From assembly GCA_021845985.1 (NCBI GenBank), contig JAJZES010000015.1, positions 38,185-102,184 of the forward strand: a stretch of DNA of 64,000 bases, in the 5' to 3' direction. Below are positions 17,998 through 27,381 of this stretch, piece by piece. Position 1 is the first letter of the stretch, and each line of letters starts with the position of its first letter. The notes beneath the pieces are model-generated. The model was given only the letters and a program-made list of their open reading frames with translations. It was not told the DNA's origin and searched no databases. This DNA is from Pseudomonadota bacterium. Lineage in GTDB: Bacteria; Pseudomonadota; Alphaproteobacteria; Acetobacterales; Acetobacteraceae. The translations under genes were made by a program, and so were the position numbers.

Positions 17998-19829
17998 GCG
18001 GCGCGGTGCGCAAGGTGCGGCTCGGCAGCCCGGAGGTGACGTTCGAGACGCTGCCCGACGGCACCGTCATGGTGCGTCCGCGCGGCACCCTGCCGCCCTA
18101 TCCGGCGCGCATCACCGAGCGGCTGGAGCACTGGGCGCGCGTGGCACCCGAGCGGGTGTTCCTGGCGCGGCGCGATGCGGCGGGCGACTGGCGGCGGGTG
18201 ACCTATGGCGAGACGATGGCGGACGTGCTGCGCCTCGGGCAGGCGCTGCTCGACCGCGGCCTGTCGGCCGAACGACCGCTGGCGATCCTCTCGGGCAACG
18301 GCATCGAACACGCCCTTCTGGGTCTCGCGGCGATGCATGTCGGCGTCCCCTATGCGCCGATTTCTCCCGCCTACTCAATCGTCTCCAAGGATTATCTCAA
18401 ACTTCGGCAGATCGTCGAGGTGCTGCGGCCGGGCCTCGTCTTCGCCGACTCCGCGGCTCAGTTCGCCGCCGCCATCGCCGCGACGCTGCCACCGGAGGTG
18501 GAGGCGGTGTGTGTCGGCGCAGGCGGCACCGATCGGGCGTTCACCCCGTTCGCGGCGCTGCTGGCAACGCCCGCGACCGCCGCGGTGGACGCGGCGGCGG
18601 CGGCGGTCGGACCGGAAACGATCGCCAAGATCCTGTTCACCTCGGGGTCAACCGGGGTGCCGAAGGGGGTGATCAACACCCAGCGCATGCTGTGCAGCAA
18701 CCAGGAGATGCTGCGCACGTCGCTGGCGTTCATGGCCGAGGAGCCGCCGGTGCTGGTCGATTGGCTGCCGTGGAACCACACTTTCGGCGGCAACCACAAT
18801 GTCGGGCTGGTGCTGTACAACGGCGGCACGCTCTACATCGACGACGGCAAGCCGATGCCGGGCGGCATCGAGGCCACGGTGCGCAATCTGCGGGAGATTG
18901 CTCCGACGATCTATTTCAACGTCCCCAAAGGGTTCGAGGAGCTGGTGCATTATCTGCGGCGCGAACCGGCGCTGCGCCAGCAATTCTTCAGCCGGGTCAA
19001 ATTGATGTTCTACGCCGGCGCCGGCCTCGCCCAGCATGTCTGGGACGCGCTGGAGGAACTGGCGATGGCGACGGTCGGCGAGCGCATCGCCATGCTGACC
19101 GGCCTCGGCACCACCGAAACCGCGCCATTCGCCCTGGTCTGCCGGCCGGATTTCTCCGGCGCCGGAATGGTCGGCCTGCCGGTGACCGGCAATGAGATGA
19201 AGCTCGCGCCGGTCGGCGACAAGATGGAAGTGCGGCTGCGCGGGCCGAACATCACGCCGGGCTACTGGCGCGCCGAGGCGGCGACACGCCAGGCCTTCGA
19301 CGACGACGGGTTCTACCGGCTCGGCGATGCGCTCAAATTCATCGACCCGGCGCGGCCGGAGATCGGCTTCCTGTTCGACGGCCGCATCTCCGAGGATTTC
19401 AAGCTGGCGACGGGAACCTGGGTCAGCGTCGGGCCGCTGCGCGCGGCGCTGATTGCCGGGCTGGCGCCCTATGTGCGCGACGTGGTGATCGCCGGCATCG
19501 ATCGCGATTACGTCGCCGTGCTGTTCATCCCCGATCTGCATGCCTGTCGCGCCCATTGCCCGGACGGCGACGTCGCCGCGCTGCTGGCGCATCCGGCGCT
19601 GCATGCCGCGCTGCGCAGCAGGCTGCAGGCGCTGGCGGCGCAGAGCACCGGCAGCTCGAACCGGGTGCGCCGCGCGCTGCTGCTGCATGAAGCGCCGTCG
19701 ATCGACGCCGGCGAGATCACCGACAAGGGTTCGATCAACCAGCGCGCCATGCTCGATCGCCGCGCCGCGCTGGTCACCGCACTGTATGCCGAGCCGCCGT
19801 CCGCCGACATCATCCGCATCGAGGAGTGA
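17994..19829 (+). CDS. Feruloyl-CoA-synthase-type acyl-CoA ligase
   Basis: ANL-superfamily adenylating enzyme, 611 residues, expected to activate a hydroxycinnamate or related aromatic acid to its CoA thioester. P-loop [11 protein letters not shown]5 motif [11 protein letters not shown] and the subfamily hallmark [19 protein letters not shown] are visible; the last is typical of feruloyl-CoA synthases rather than of general fatty acyl-CoA ligases. The N-terminal part [20 protein letters not shown] also matches that family. The ATG at 17994 overlaps the crotonase stop. A longer frame reaching back to 17022 is a shadow. The exact substrate (ferulate, 4-coumarate, caffeate or another aryl-propenoate) is not determined. 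Confidence 0.85.
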   Translation: MSGAVRKVRLGSPEVTFETLPDGTVMVRPRGTLPPYPARITERLEHWARVAPERVFLARRDAAGDWRRVTYGETMADVLRLGQALLDRGLSAERPLAILSGNGIEHALLGLAAMHVGVPYAPISPAYSIVSKDYLKLRQIVEVLRPGLVFADSAAQFAAAIAATLPPEVEAVCVGAGGTDRAFTPFAALLATPATAAVDAAAAAVGPETIAKILFTSGSTGVPKGVINTQRMLCSNQEMLRTSLAFMAEEPPVLVDWLPWNHTFGGNHNVGLVLYNGGTLYIDDGKPMPGGIEATVRNLREIAPTIYFNVPKGFEELVHYLRREPALRQQFFSRVKLMFYAGAGLAQHVWDALEELAMATVGERIAMLTGLGTTETAPFALVCRPDFSGAGMVGLPVTGNEMKLAPVGDKMEVRLRGPNITPGYWRAEAATRQAFDDDGFYRLGDALKFIDPARPEIGFLFDGRISEDFKLATGTWVSVGPLRAALIAGLAPYVRDVVIAGIDRDYVAVLFIPDLHACRAHCPDGDVAALLAHPALHAALRSRLQALAAQSTGSSNRVRRALLLHEAPSIDAGEITDKGSINQRAMLDRRAALVTALYAEPPSADIIRIEE

Positions 19830-19831
19830 GC

Positions 19832-21091
19832 ATGAGCGCAACCGTACCGAGGCGCGCGCTGCACGCGGCATGGCCGGATGCGTGGCTGCTCGACGGCAGC
19901 CGCACGCCGTTCGTCGATTACAACGGCGCGCTGGCGCTGGTGTCGCCGATCGATCTCGGCATCAAGGCGGCGCGTGCGGCGCTGGCGCAGGCCGACGTGC
20001 CGCCCGACGACATCGGCACCGTTATCGTCGGCAGCATGGCGCAGGCGAGTTTCGATACCTACATGACGCCGCGGCATGTCGCGCTGTATGCCGGCGTGCC
20101 GGTCGAGGTGCCGGCGCATATGGTGCAGCGTGTCTGCGGCACCGGCATCGAGGCGATCATGCAGGCGGCCGACGCCACCGCGCATCGCGGCGTCGATGTC
20201 GCGCTGGTGGTCGGCACCGAGAGCATGAGCCGCAACCCGATCGCCGCCTATACCCATCGCGGCGGGTTTCGCATGGGGCAGGTCGAGTTCAAGGATTTTC
20301 TGTGGGAGGCGCTGCTCGATCCGTCCTGCGGCTGCACCATGGGCGACACGGCGGAAAATCTCGCGCGCCGCCACGACATCACCCGCGACGACGTCGATGG
20401 CTTCGCCGCGCGCAGTTTCGCGCGTGCCCTTGCCGCGCGCCAGAGCGGCTTCTTCGCCGACGAGATTTCTCCCGTCATCAGCGAGGCCTTCGCCCGCGAC
20501 GGCCTCGCCGCGCGTGGCATCTGGCTGCCGCGCGGCATCGAGACGGTGACCCAGGACAGCCATGTCCGCGCCTCGCCCGCCGAGGTGCTGGCGAAGATCA
20601 AGCCGGCCTTCGGCGGCGTGCAGACCGGCGGCAACAGCTCGGCGGTGGTCGATGGCGCGGCGGCGGTGATGGTCTGCTCGGGCGACTATGCCCGCGCGCG
20701 GGGCCGTGCGCCGCTGGCGCGCATCGTCGCCGGCACGGTGGTCGGCTGCCCGCCGGAGATCATGGGCATCGGCCCGGTGCCGGCGATCGAGGCGCTGCTG
20801 GCAGCGACCGGGCTGGCCCTCGGCGACATCGACCGGGTCGAGATCAACGAGGCGTTTGGCGCCCAGGTGATGGCCTGCGCGCGGACGCTCGGCCTCGATG
20901 AGGCGCGGCTCAACGTCAACGGCGGCGCCATCGCCATCGGCCATCCGCTCGGCGCGACCGGGGTACGGCTGGCGTTGACCCTGGGGCGCGAGTTGCGACG
21001 GTCGGGACTGCGGCGCGGCATCGCCTCGGCCTGCATCGGCGGCGGGCAGGGCATCGCCCTGCTGGTGGAAAATCTGGCGGCGGAGCACTGA
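19832..21091 (+). CDS. Thiolase (acetyl-CoA C-acyltransferase) family
   Basis: 419-residue thiolase, expected to cleave a 3-oxoacyl-CoA with CoA to acetyl-CoA and a shortened acyl-CoA. The nucleophile Cys is in QRVCGTGIEAI; C-terminal signatures NGGAIAIGHPLGATGVR and CIGGGQGIAL are complete. The start is taken at ATG 19832 with GAGGAG 5 nt upstream; a GTG at 19826 in the same frame is possible. It lies between ligase and SDR in a continuous operon, which suggests it acts on an aryl-3-oxopropionyl-CoA. It is clearly distinct from the biosynthetic phaA at 7322. Confidence 0.88.
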   Translation: MSATVPRRALHAAWPDAWLLDGSRTPFVDYNGALALVSPIDLGIKAARAALAQADVPPDDIGTVIVGSMAQASFDTYMTPRHVALYAGVPVEVPAHMVQRVCGTGIEAIMQAADATAHRGVDVALVVGTESMSRNPIAAYTHRGGFRMGQVEFKDFLWEALLDPSCGCTMGDTAENLARRHDITRDDVDGFAARSFARALAARQSGFFADEISPVISEAFARDGLAARGIWLPRGIETVTQDSHVRASPAEVLAKIKPAFGGVQTGGNSSAVVDGAAAVMVCSGDYARARGRAPLARIVAGTVVGCPPEIMGIGPVPAIEALLAATGLALGDIDRVEINEAFGAQVMACARTLGLDEARLNVNGGAIAIGHPLGATGVRLALTLGRELRRSGLRRGIASACIGGGQGIALLVENLAAEH

Positions 21092-21094
21092 GAG

Positions 21095-21856
21095 ATGCAG
21101 ATTGCGGGTTGTTCGGCCATCGTCACCGGCGGCGGCTCCGGCCTCGGCGCGGCGACGGCGACACGGCTGGCCGGGTTGGGCTGCCGTGTCACGGTGCTCG
21201 ATCGCGACGCGGCGCGGGCGGCGGACGTGGCCGGGCGGATCGACGGCTTCGCCGTTGTCGCCGATGTCGCCGATGCCGCCGCATGCGCCGCGGCGGTCGA
21301 TGCGGCGACGGCGCGGCATGGCGCCGCGCGCATCCTGGTCAACTGCGCCGGCATCGGCACCGCCGGGCGCATCGTCGGGCGCGACGGGGCAATGCCGCTG
21401 GATGCGTTCGAGCGGGTCATCCGCGTCAACCTGATCGGCACGTTCAACCTGCTGCGCCTCGCCGCCGCGGCGATGAGCACGCTCGCCGCGGACGCCGGCG
21501 GCGAGCGTGGTGTGATCATCAACACCGCCTCGATCGCCGCCTATGACGGACAGATCGGTCAGGCCGCCTATGCGGCGTCGAAGGGCGGCATCGTCGGGCT
21601 GACCCTGCCGGCGGCGCGCGAACTGGCGCGCTTCGGGGTGCGCGTGCTGACCATCGCGCCCGGCCTGTTCCGCACCCCGCTGGTCGAGACGTTGCCGGCG
21701 GAGACGCAAGCCGGTCTCGCCGCCAGCATCCCGTTTCCGGCCCGGCTCGGCGAGCCGGCGGAGTTCGCGGCACTGGTGGTGTCGTGCGTGGAAAACCCGT
21801 TCCTCAACGGCGAGACCATCCGGCTCGACGGCGCGCTGCGCATGGCGCCGCGATGA
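21095..21856 (+). CDS. Short-chain dehydrogenase, 3-hydroxyacyl-CoA dehydrogenase type 2-like
   Basis: 253-residue NAD-dependent SDR. TGGGSGLG binds the cofactor, DVAD and NCAGIGTAGRIVG follow, and the catalytic Ser/Tyr/Lys are in NTASIAAYDGQIGQAAYAASK. The insertion MSTLAADAGGERGVIINTASIA and the ending ALRMAPR resemble the type 2 (HSD10-like) hydroxyacyl-CoA dehydrogenases. It starts 3 bp after the thiolase stop and overlaps the thioesterase start. Its probable task is oxidation of the 3-hydroxy-aryl-propionyl-CoA formed by the crotonase, supplying the thiolase. Confidence 0.85.
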   Translation: MQIAGCSAIVTGGGSGLGAATATRLAGLGCRVTVLDRDAARAADVAGRIDGFAVVADVADAAACAAAVDAATARHGAARILVNCAGIGTAGRIVGRDGAMPLDAFERVIRVNLIGTFNLLRLAAAAMSTLAADAGGERGVIINTASIAAYDGQIGQAAYAASKGGIVGLTLPAARELARFGVRVLTIAPGLFRTPLVETLPAETQAGLAASIPFPARLGEPAEFAALVVSCVENPFLNGETIRLDGALRMAPR

Positions 21857-22278
21857 GGTCGCATGTGCGGCGCGTCCGCATCGAGTGGGGCGACTGCGAC
21901 CCGGCGGGGATCGTGTTCTATCCGCGCTACTTCGCCATGTTCGACGCCAGCACCGGGCTGCTGTTCGAGCATGTGCTGGGACTGCGCAAGAAGGACATGC
22001 TGACGGCCTATGACATCGTCGGCATCCCGATGGTCGATACCCGGGCGCGCTTTGTTATGCCGAGCGCGTTCGGCGACGATGTGACCATCGAGAGCACGCT
22101 TGCCGCCTTCCATCGCAGCAGCTTCGAGGTGCGGCATCGCCTGTTGAAGGACGGCGAGCTGGCGGTGGAGGGGTTCGAGACGCGGGTCTGGGTCGGCCGC
22201 CACCCGGACGATCCGGCGCGGCTCAAGGCGCAGGCGATTCCGGCGGAGGTGATCGGACGGTTCGCCGAAGAAGCGTGA
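21853..22278 (+). CDS. 4-hydroxybenzoyl-CoA thioesterase-like protein
   Basis: Hot-dog thioesterase of 141 residues. The N-terminal WGDCDPAGIVFYPRYF matches the active-site motif of the Pseudomonas-type 4-hydroxybenzoyl-CoA thioesterase, including its catalytic Asp. The C-terminal part has the RHRLLKDGELAVEG strand pattern. The ATG overlaps the SDR stop (ATGA). As last gene of the operon it would release the free aromatic acid, for example 4-hydroxybenzoate or vanillate, from its CoA ester after chain shortening. The precise acyl group is inferred from family and context only. Confidence 0.83.
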   Translation: MRSHVRRVRIEWGDCDPAGIVFYPRYFAMFDASTGLLFEHVLGLRKKDMLTAYDIVGIPMVDTRARFVMPSAFGDDVTIESTLAAFHRSSFEVRHRLLKDGELAVEGFETRVWVGRHPDDPARLKAQAIPAEVIGRFAEEA

Positions 22279-22422
22279 CGATGGGCCGCAGGCGTGCGGT
22301 CAAGGCGGGCGCCGGAGCTGGCCAGGCGAATAAACCGCCCGTCCTCCGCCGCGTCACCCGCCGCGCCGCACTAAGCCGCGATGACGGCGGTTAAGCAGAT
22401 TCTGGTCGATCGGACCACGCAA

Positions 22423-22515
22423 GCTCCCTCTCCCCTTGGGGGAGAGGGCTGGGGTGAGGGGTCGCGCAAGGGCCGAGTCCTGCGTGGCTGGCCCCCTCCC
22501 ACAAGGGGAGGGGGC
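22423..22515. repeat. Intergenic double-hairpin repeat of the CCCTCTCCCC type
   Basis: Two perfect 10-bp stems lie here: CCCTCTCCCC/GGGGAGAGGG (22426-22448) and GCCCCCTCCC/GGGAGGGGGC (22491-22515), joined by a segment containing GGGTGAGGGG. Such elements recur between genes in many Proteobacteria as REP/MITE-like repeats. It lies in the 288-bp gap between two convergent operons, where it may also act as a bidirectional terminator. Nothing else was recognised in this gap. Confidence 0.65.
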
Positions 22516-22566
22516 TCTCGGCGCGCCAAGCCATCCGTGTCCCGGCCAACGACTCTCTGCTTGAAA

Positions 22567-23568
22567 TCACTTGCCGCCCATCTTGTCCCAGATCGCGTGC
22601 GTCCACGCGCCCTCGGGCTGCTTTGTGATCACCGGGTCGGAGCCGCTGGACAGCAGCACGCTCACCGTGCGGTCATAGGCGGCGGGTTCGAGATAGCCGA
22701 TGCCGTGGCTGCCCTTCCCCGCCTCGACCAGCTTCGCCACCGCCGCCATCATGTGCTTCTGATGCACCGCCGTCTGCGCGCCGGTGGTGTCGGCCTCAAG
22801 CACGATCTTCACCGCCTCGTCGTTGTGGTCGATGGCGTATTGCCAGCCCTTCATCGACGCCTTGACGAAGCGCGCCAGCCGCTCCGACATCGCCGGATCG
22901 GCGACCTTGGCGTCGGTCGAGTACAGGCCATCCTCCAGCGTCGCCACGCCCTCATCTTCATACTTGAAGACGGTGAGCTGCGCCGGCTTCATCCCGGCCT
23001 CGATGAGCTGCCAGTATTCGTTGTAGGTCATGGTGGAAATGCACGCCGCCTGCTTCTGCAGCAGCGGATCGACGTTGAAGCCCTGCTTGAGCACGGTGAT
23101 GCCGTCCGGGCCGCCGGTGGTCTTGTAGTGCAGCTTGGCCATCCAGGCGAGGAACGGATATTCGTTGCCGAAGAACCAGACGCCGAGCGTCTTGCCCTTG
23201 AAATCGGCCGGCGTCTTGATGCCGCTGTCCTTGCGGCAGGTCAGTTCCAGACCGGACCGCTCGAACACCTGGGCGATGTTGACCAGCTTGACGCCCTTCT
23301 CGCGTGCCGCCAGCGCCGCCGGCATCCAATCGACGATCACGTCGGCGCCGCCGGCGGCGATCACCTGCTCGGGCGCGATGTCCGGGCCGCCGGCCTTGAT
23401 CGTCACGTCGAGGCCGGCATCCTTGTAGTAGCCCTTCGCGGCGGCCACGTAATAGCCGGCGAACTGCGCATCGGCGACCCATTTGAGCTGGATCGTCACC
23501 GGGTCGGCGGCCTGCGCCGCCGTCGCCATGCCCACAGCCGCCGCAGCGGCCAGCAATATCTTCCTCAT
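22567..23568 (-). CDS. NMT1/THI5-type ABC transporter substrate-binding protein
   Basis: Periplasmic binding protein of 333 residues with a signal peptide of about 20 residues (cut near AQAAD). The mature start VTIQLKWVADAQFAGYYVAAAKGYY is the hallmark of the NMT1 (ThiY/SsuA-like) family, which binds pyrimidine-like and other small nitrogenous ligands. It is the last gene of an operon encoding two permeases, an ATPase and reductive pyrimidine degradation enzymes, so uracil, thymine or a hydropyrimidine is the likely ligand. HMP (thiamine precursor) is the main alternative from family alone. Confidence 0.85.
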   Translation of the reverse strand: MRKILLAAAAAVGMATAAQAADPVTIQLKWVADAQFAGYYVAAAKGYYKDAGLDVTIKAGGPDIAPEQVIAAGGADVIVDWMPAALAAREKGVKLVNIAQVFERSGLELTCRKDSGIKTPADFKGKTLGVWFFGNEYPFLAWMAKLHYKTTGGPDGITVLKQGFNVDPLLQKQAACISTMTYNEYWQLIEAGMKPAQLTVFKYEDEGVATLEDGLYSTDAKVADPAMSERLARFVKASMKGWQYAIDHNDEAVKIVLEADTTGAQTAVHQKHMMAAVAKLVEAGKGSHGIGYLEPAAYDRTVSVLLSSGSDPVITKQPEGAWTHAIWDKMGGK

Positions 23569-23601
23569 CGCCTGTGCCCTTTTCCCCTGTTTGCCGCCGC
23601 C

Positions 23602-24438
23602 CTATTCGCGGAACGACGGATGCCAGAACGTCACCGCCCGCTCGATCAGCGCGAGGGCGGCAAAACTCAATGAGCCGACCAGCGCGGCCATGACGATTTC
23701 CGCCCACACCACATCGAGGTTCATCCGCGCCACCTCGGTCGAGATGCGAAACCCCATGCCGACGATCGGCGTGCCGAAGAACTCCGCCACGATGCCGCCG
23801 ATCAGCGCCAGCGTCGAGTTCAGCTTCAGCGCCGTGAACACGAATGGCAGCGCATTCGGCAGGCGCAGCTTGAGCATCGTCTGCCAGTCCCGCGCGCCGT
23901 AGCTGCGCATCAGGTCGCGCTCCATCGCCCCGGTGCTCTCCAGCCCGGCCAGCGCGTTGACCAGCATCGGAAAGAATGTCATCACCACGACCACGGCGGC
24001 CTTGCTCTGCCAGTCGAAGCCGAACCACATCACCATGATCGGGGCGATGCCGACCACCGGCATGGCCGAAACGAGGCTGCCGAGCGGCAGCACGCCGCGG
24101 CGCAGGAACGCCGAACGGTCGAGCAGCAGCGCCGCCAGCAACCCGGCGGCCGAACCGATCGCCCAGCCGGGCAGCACCGCGCGCAGCACCGTCTGCACGA
24201 AATCGACGCCGAGCGTGGACAGATGCGTCCCGAACGCGACGACGATCTGCGACGGCGCCGGCAGCAGGATGCTCGGCACGCCGAAGCCGACGCAGACGAT
24301 CTGCCACGCCGCCAGCACCATTGCGCCGAACAGCAGCGGCGTGGCGACGCGCGCCGCCCAGCCTTCGCCGCGCGACAGCAGCGCCAGCCCGAGCGGACCG
24401 AAGATCGCAAGCAGCAGCAGGGCGACGCCCGCGCTCAC
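23602..24438 (-). CDS. ABC transporter permease (SsuC/ThiX-like)
   Basis: Inner-membrane permease, 278 residues and about six or seven hydrophobic segments. The cytoplasmic EAA loop, which couples to the ATPase, can be seen at LMRSYGARDWQTMLKLRLPNALP. Its start overlaps the stop of the other permease (ATGA). With that gene it would form the heterodimeric channel for the NMT1-type binding protein encoded 33 bp downstream. Confidence 0.85.
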   Translation of the reverse strand: MSAGVALLLLAIFGPLGLALLSRGEGWAARVATPLLFGAMVLAAWQIVCVGFGVPSILLPAPSQIVVAFGTHLSTLGVDFVQTVLRAVLPGWAIGSAAGLLAALLLDRSAFLRRGVLPLGSLVSAMPVVGIAPIMVMWFGFDWQSKAAVVVVMTFFPMLVNALAGLESTGAMERDLMRSYGARDWQTMLKLRLPNALPFVFTALKLNSTLALIGGIVAEFFGTPIVGMGFRISTEVARMNLDVVWAEIVMAALVGSLSFAALALIERAVTFWHPSFRE

Positions 24439-25292
24439 AGCCGGCCGCCCCGCTGCCGCACCAGCCCAAGCTGCAGCAGATCGACCAGGGCAACGGCCAG
24501 CAGCGCCAGCAGCGAGGCCATGAACAGCGCCGCCCAGATCTGCAATGTCTGCCCGTAATAGGAGCCGCTGAGCAGCCGCGCGCCCAGCCCAGCCTGCGCC
24601 CCGGTCGGCAGTTCGGCGACGATGGCGCCGACCAGCGCCAGCGTCGCCGCCACTTTCAGCGCCGGAAACAGGAACGCCATCGACGCCGGCCAGCGCAATC
24701 GGGCGAACACCTGCACGCCGCTGGCGCTGTACGTGCGCATCAGATCACGCTGCATCGGGTCCGGCGAGCGCAGCCCCTTGACCATGCCGGTGGCGATCGG
24801 GAAGAAGCTGAGATAGCCGGCGATCAGCGCCTTCGGCAGCACTCCGGTCAACCCGGCATTGCCGAGCACGACAACCACCATCGGCGCGATGGCCAGGATC
24901 GGCACGGTCTGGCTGGCGATGATCCACAGCATCAGCGACCGGTCGAGCGTGCGCACATGCACGATGCCGACGGCCAGGACAATGCCGAGCACCAGCGCGA
25001 TGGCCAGCCCGAGCGCGGCGGCATAGGCGGTGACCGCGGCGTGGAGGACGAGACTCTTGGCGCTGGTAACCGGATGATCGAAAATGCTGGTCCACATCTC
25101 GACGATGATCTGATGCGGCGCCGGCAGCAGCGGCCGGTCCTGCGCCAGCGTGGCGAGCCAGATCTGCCGCGGCGTCGCGTCGTCATCGGCAAGGGTGCGG
25201 GCGAGATCGAGATTGAGCCAGACGGCGGCGACGTACCAGACCACCAGCAGCAGCGCGAAGACGCTCAGCAGCGGCGCGGCGCGGCGGATCAT
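24435..25292 (-). CDS. ABC transporter permease (SsuC/ThiX-like)
   Basis: 285-residue membrane protein with an N-terminal single hydrophobic helix and a BPD_transp_1 core. The EAA-type loop is LMRTYSASGVQVFARLRWPASM. It follows the ATPase by 6 bp and overlaps the next permease, so stoichiometric expression is likely. It shares the family of its neighbour but is clearly divergent, consistent with a heterodimer. Confidence 0.85.
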   Translation of the reverse strand: MIRRAAPLLSVFALLLVVWYVAAVWLNLDLARTLADDDATPRQIWLATLAQDRPLLPAPHQIIVEMWTSIFDHPVTSAKSLVLHAAVTAYAAALGLAIALVLGIVLAVGIVHVRTLDRSLMLWIIASQTVPILAIAPMVVVVLGNAGLTGVLPKALIAGYLSFFPIATGMVKGLRSPDPMQRDLMRTYSASGVQVFARLRWPASMAFLFPALKVAATLALVGAIVAELPTGAQAGLGARLLSGSYYGQTLQIWAALFMASLLALLAVALVDLLQLGLVRQRGGRL

Positions 25293-25298
25293 GGCGCC

Positions 25299-26108
25299 TC
25301 AGTCATAGCTGTGCCCGGCCCGCAACGCCTCGCGCACACGATGGGCGACGCGCAGGAACGCCGGCGATTCGCGTATGTCGAGATCCCGCTCGGCCGCCAG
25401 ATCGACGTCGATCACCTCCACCACCTTCCCCGGCCGCGGCGACATCACCACGATCCGGGTCGAGAGATAGACCGCCTCGGGGATCGAGTGGGTGACGAAC
25501 ACCGCCGTCATGCCGGTGCTGCGCCACAACTGATGCAGATGCAGGTTGAGCCCGTCGCGGGTGATTTCGTCGAGCGCGCCGAACGGTTCGTCCATCAGCA
25601 GCAACGCCGGCTCGAAGCTGAGCGCGCGGGCGATGGAGACGCGCTGCTGCATGCCGCCGGACAATTGCCAGGGAAAGCGGCGACGGAACTCGCCGAGGCC
25701 GACCAGATCGAGATAGCGCGCCGCCCGCTGCCGCCGCTCGGCCGCCGCCATGCCCATGATTTCGAGCGGCAGCATGACGTTACGCTCGACGCTGCGCCAC
25801 GGATAGAGCGCCGGCGCCTGGAACACGTAGCCATAGGCGCGCTCCAGCCGGGCGCGCTCGGGCGACATGCCGTTGACTGTCAGGCGGCCGGAGGTCGGCT
25901 GTTCCAGATCGGCGATGGCGCGCAGCAGCGTCGTCTTGCCACAGCCGGACGGGCCGATCAGCGAGACGAAGCTGCCGCGGTTGATGGCCAGCGAGACGCC
26001 TTCCAGCGCCGTCGTGCGCTGGCCGCCGGACTCGAAGGCGATCGCCAGATCAGCCGCCTCGACCACGATCGACGCGGCGGCACGAGCCGACGCGGCGGCC
26101 GGCGCCAT
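25299..26108 (-). CDS. ABC transporter ATP-binding protein (pyrimidine-type importer)
   Basis: Nucleotide-binding subunit, 269 residues from the ATG at 26108. Walker A GPSGCGKTT, Q-loop region YVFQAPALYPW, signature LSGGMQQRVSIARAL, Walker B LLLMDEPFGALDE and switch His in VTHSIPEA are all present. A GTG at 26132 would add eight residues and overlap the upstream amidohydrolase stop by 17 bp; the ATG just after that stop seems the simpler choice. It couples pyrimidine catabolism enzymes to the downstream permeases in one transcript. Confidence 0.87.
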   Translation of the reverse strand: MAPAAASARAAASIVVEAADLAIAFESGGQRTTALEGVSLAINRGSFVSLIGPSGCGKTTLLRAIADLEQPTSGRLTVNGMSPERARLERAYGYVFQAPALYPWRSVERNVMLPLEIMGMAAAERRQRAARYLDLVGLGEFRRRFPWQLSGGMQQRVSIARALSFEPALLLMDEPFGALDEITRDGLNLHLHQLWRSTGMTAVFVTHSIPEAVYLSTRIVVMSPRPGKVVEVIDVDLAAERDLDIRESPAFLRVAHRVREALRAGHSYD

Positions 26109-26115
26109 GACCAGA

Positions 26116-27381
26116 TCAACCGCCACCGGCACGGTCCGCGAAACGCTGATCGGTCGCCAGCACCGCGCGCAGCAGCACGTTGGCGCCCGCCGTCACCTGT
26201 TCCTTCTCAGTCTTTTCCAACTCGTTATGGCTGAGGCCGCCGGCGCAGGGGACGAAGATCATCGCCGTCGGGGCGACGCGGGCGACATAGGCACTGTCAT
26301 GGCCGGGGCCGGAGACGATCTCGCGCGCCGGATAGTGCTGCGCGGCGGCGGCGTCGCGCACCGCGTCGATGCACTCCTGGTTGAAGCGCACCGCCGGCGA
26401 ATCCCACACCCGCTCGATGGCGGCCTGGAGCTTTGTCTCGGCGGCGACGGCGGCGATGGCGGCGCGCATCTCATCCTCCATCGCAACGACCTCGGCGTCG
26501 CTCGGATGGCGGAAATCGACGCTGAAGAAAACCTCGCCGGGGATGACATTGCGGCTGTTTGGCCGGCATTCGACGAGGCCGACGGTGCCGACCCCGGCGG
26601 GTCCGTGGCGGCAGGCGATGTCGTTGACGGCGATGATCATGCGCGCGGCCCCGAGCATGGCGTCGCGGCGCAGTTGCATCGGCGTCGAGCCGGCATGGCT
26701 TTCGTTGCCGGTGACGGTCACTTCGAACCAGCGCATGCCCTGAACGCCGGTGACGATGCCGATGGTCTTGCCCTCGGCCTCCAGAATCGGCCCCTGCTCG
26801 ATATGCAGTTCGAAATGGGCGCCGAGCTTGTGCGCGCCACAGGTCTCGCCGCCGCGATAGCCGATGCGCTCCAGCTCGTCGCCGAAGCGCAGTCCCTCGC
26901 GATCGGTGCGGCTGTCGGCGAAGTCGCGGCTGAACGCGCCGGCGAACACGCCCGAACACAGCATCGCCGGGGCGAAGCGGCTGCCTTCCTCATTGGTCCA
27001 GTTGATGACCTCGATCGGTGCATTGGTCTCGATCTGCAGGTCGTTCAGCGTGCGCAGCATCTCCAGGCCCGACAGCACGCCGATGATGCCGTCGAACTTG
27101 CCGCCCGTCGGCTGGGTGTCGAGATGGCTGCCGGCGGCGATCGGCGGCAGCGCATTGTCGCGGCCAGGGCGGCGGGCGAACATGTTGCCCATGTCATCGA
27201 CGGTGACGCTGCAGCCGGCCGCCGCGCAGGCGGTGCGGAACCAGTCGCGCACCTGACGATCGAGATCGGTCAGCGTCAGCCGCTTGATGCCGCCCTTGGC
27301 GGTGGCACCGATCTGCGCCGTCTGCATGATGGTGTCCCACAGCCGTTCGGCATTGACGGCGATGTTTGCGGGAAAGGTCAT
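26116..27381 (-). CDS. M20-family N-carbamoyl-amino acid amidohydrolase (beta-ureidopropionase-like)
   Basis: Zinc-dependent hydrolase of 421 residues of the AmaB/AllC/HyuC group. Metal-site motifs GSHLDTQPTGGKFDG, WTNEEGSRFAP and the lid-domain sequence GNESHAGSTPM are intact, with ELHIEQGPILE in the core. The ATG at 27381 overlaps the preA stop (ATGA). Behind preTA the expected reaction is N-carbamoyl-beta-alanine to beta-alanine, CO2 and ammonia, the last step of reductive uracil degradation. Specificity for other N-carbamoyl amino acids cannot be excluded. Confidence 0.88.
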   Translation of the reverse strand: MTFPANIAVNAERLWDTIMQTAQIGATAKGGIKRLTLTDLDRQVRDWFRTACAAAGCSVTVDDMGNMFARRPGRDNALPPIAAGSHLDTQPTGGKFDGIIGVLSGLEMLRTLNDLQIETNAPIEVINWTNEEGSRFAPAMLCSGVFAGAFSRDFADSRTDREGLRFGDELERIGYRGGETCGAHKLGAHFELHIEQGPILEAEGKTIGIVTGVQGMRWFEVTVTGNESHAGSTPMQLRRDAMLGAARMIIAVNDIACRHGPAGVGTVGLVECRPNSRNVIPGEVFFSVDFRHPSDAEVVAMEDEMRAAIAAVAAETKLQAAIERVWDSPAVRFNQECIDAVRDAAAAQHYPAREIVSGPGHDSAYVARVAPTAMIFVPCAGGLSHNELEKTEKEQVTAGANVLLRAVLATDQRFADRAGGG

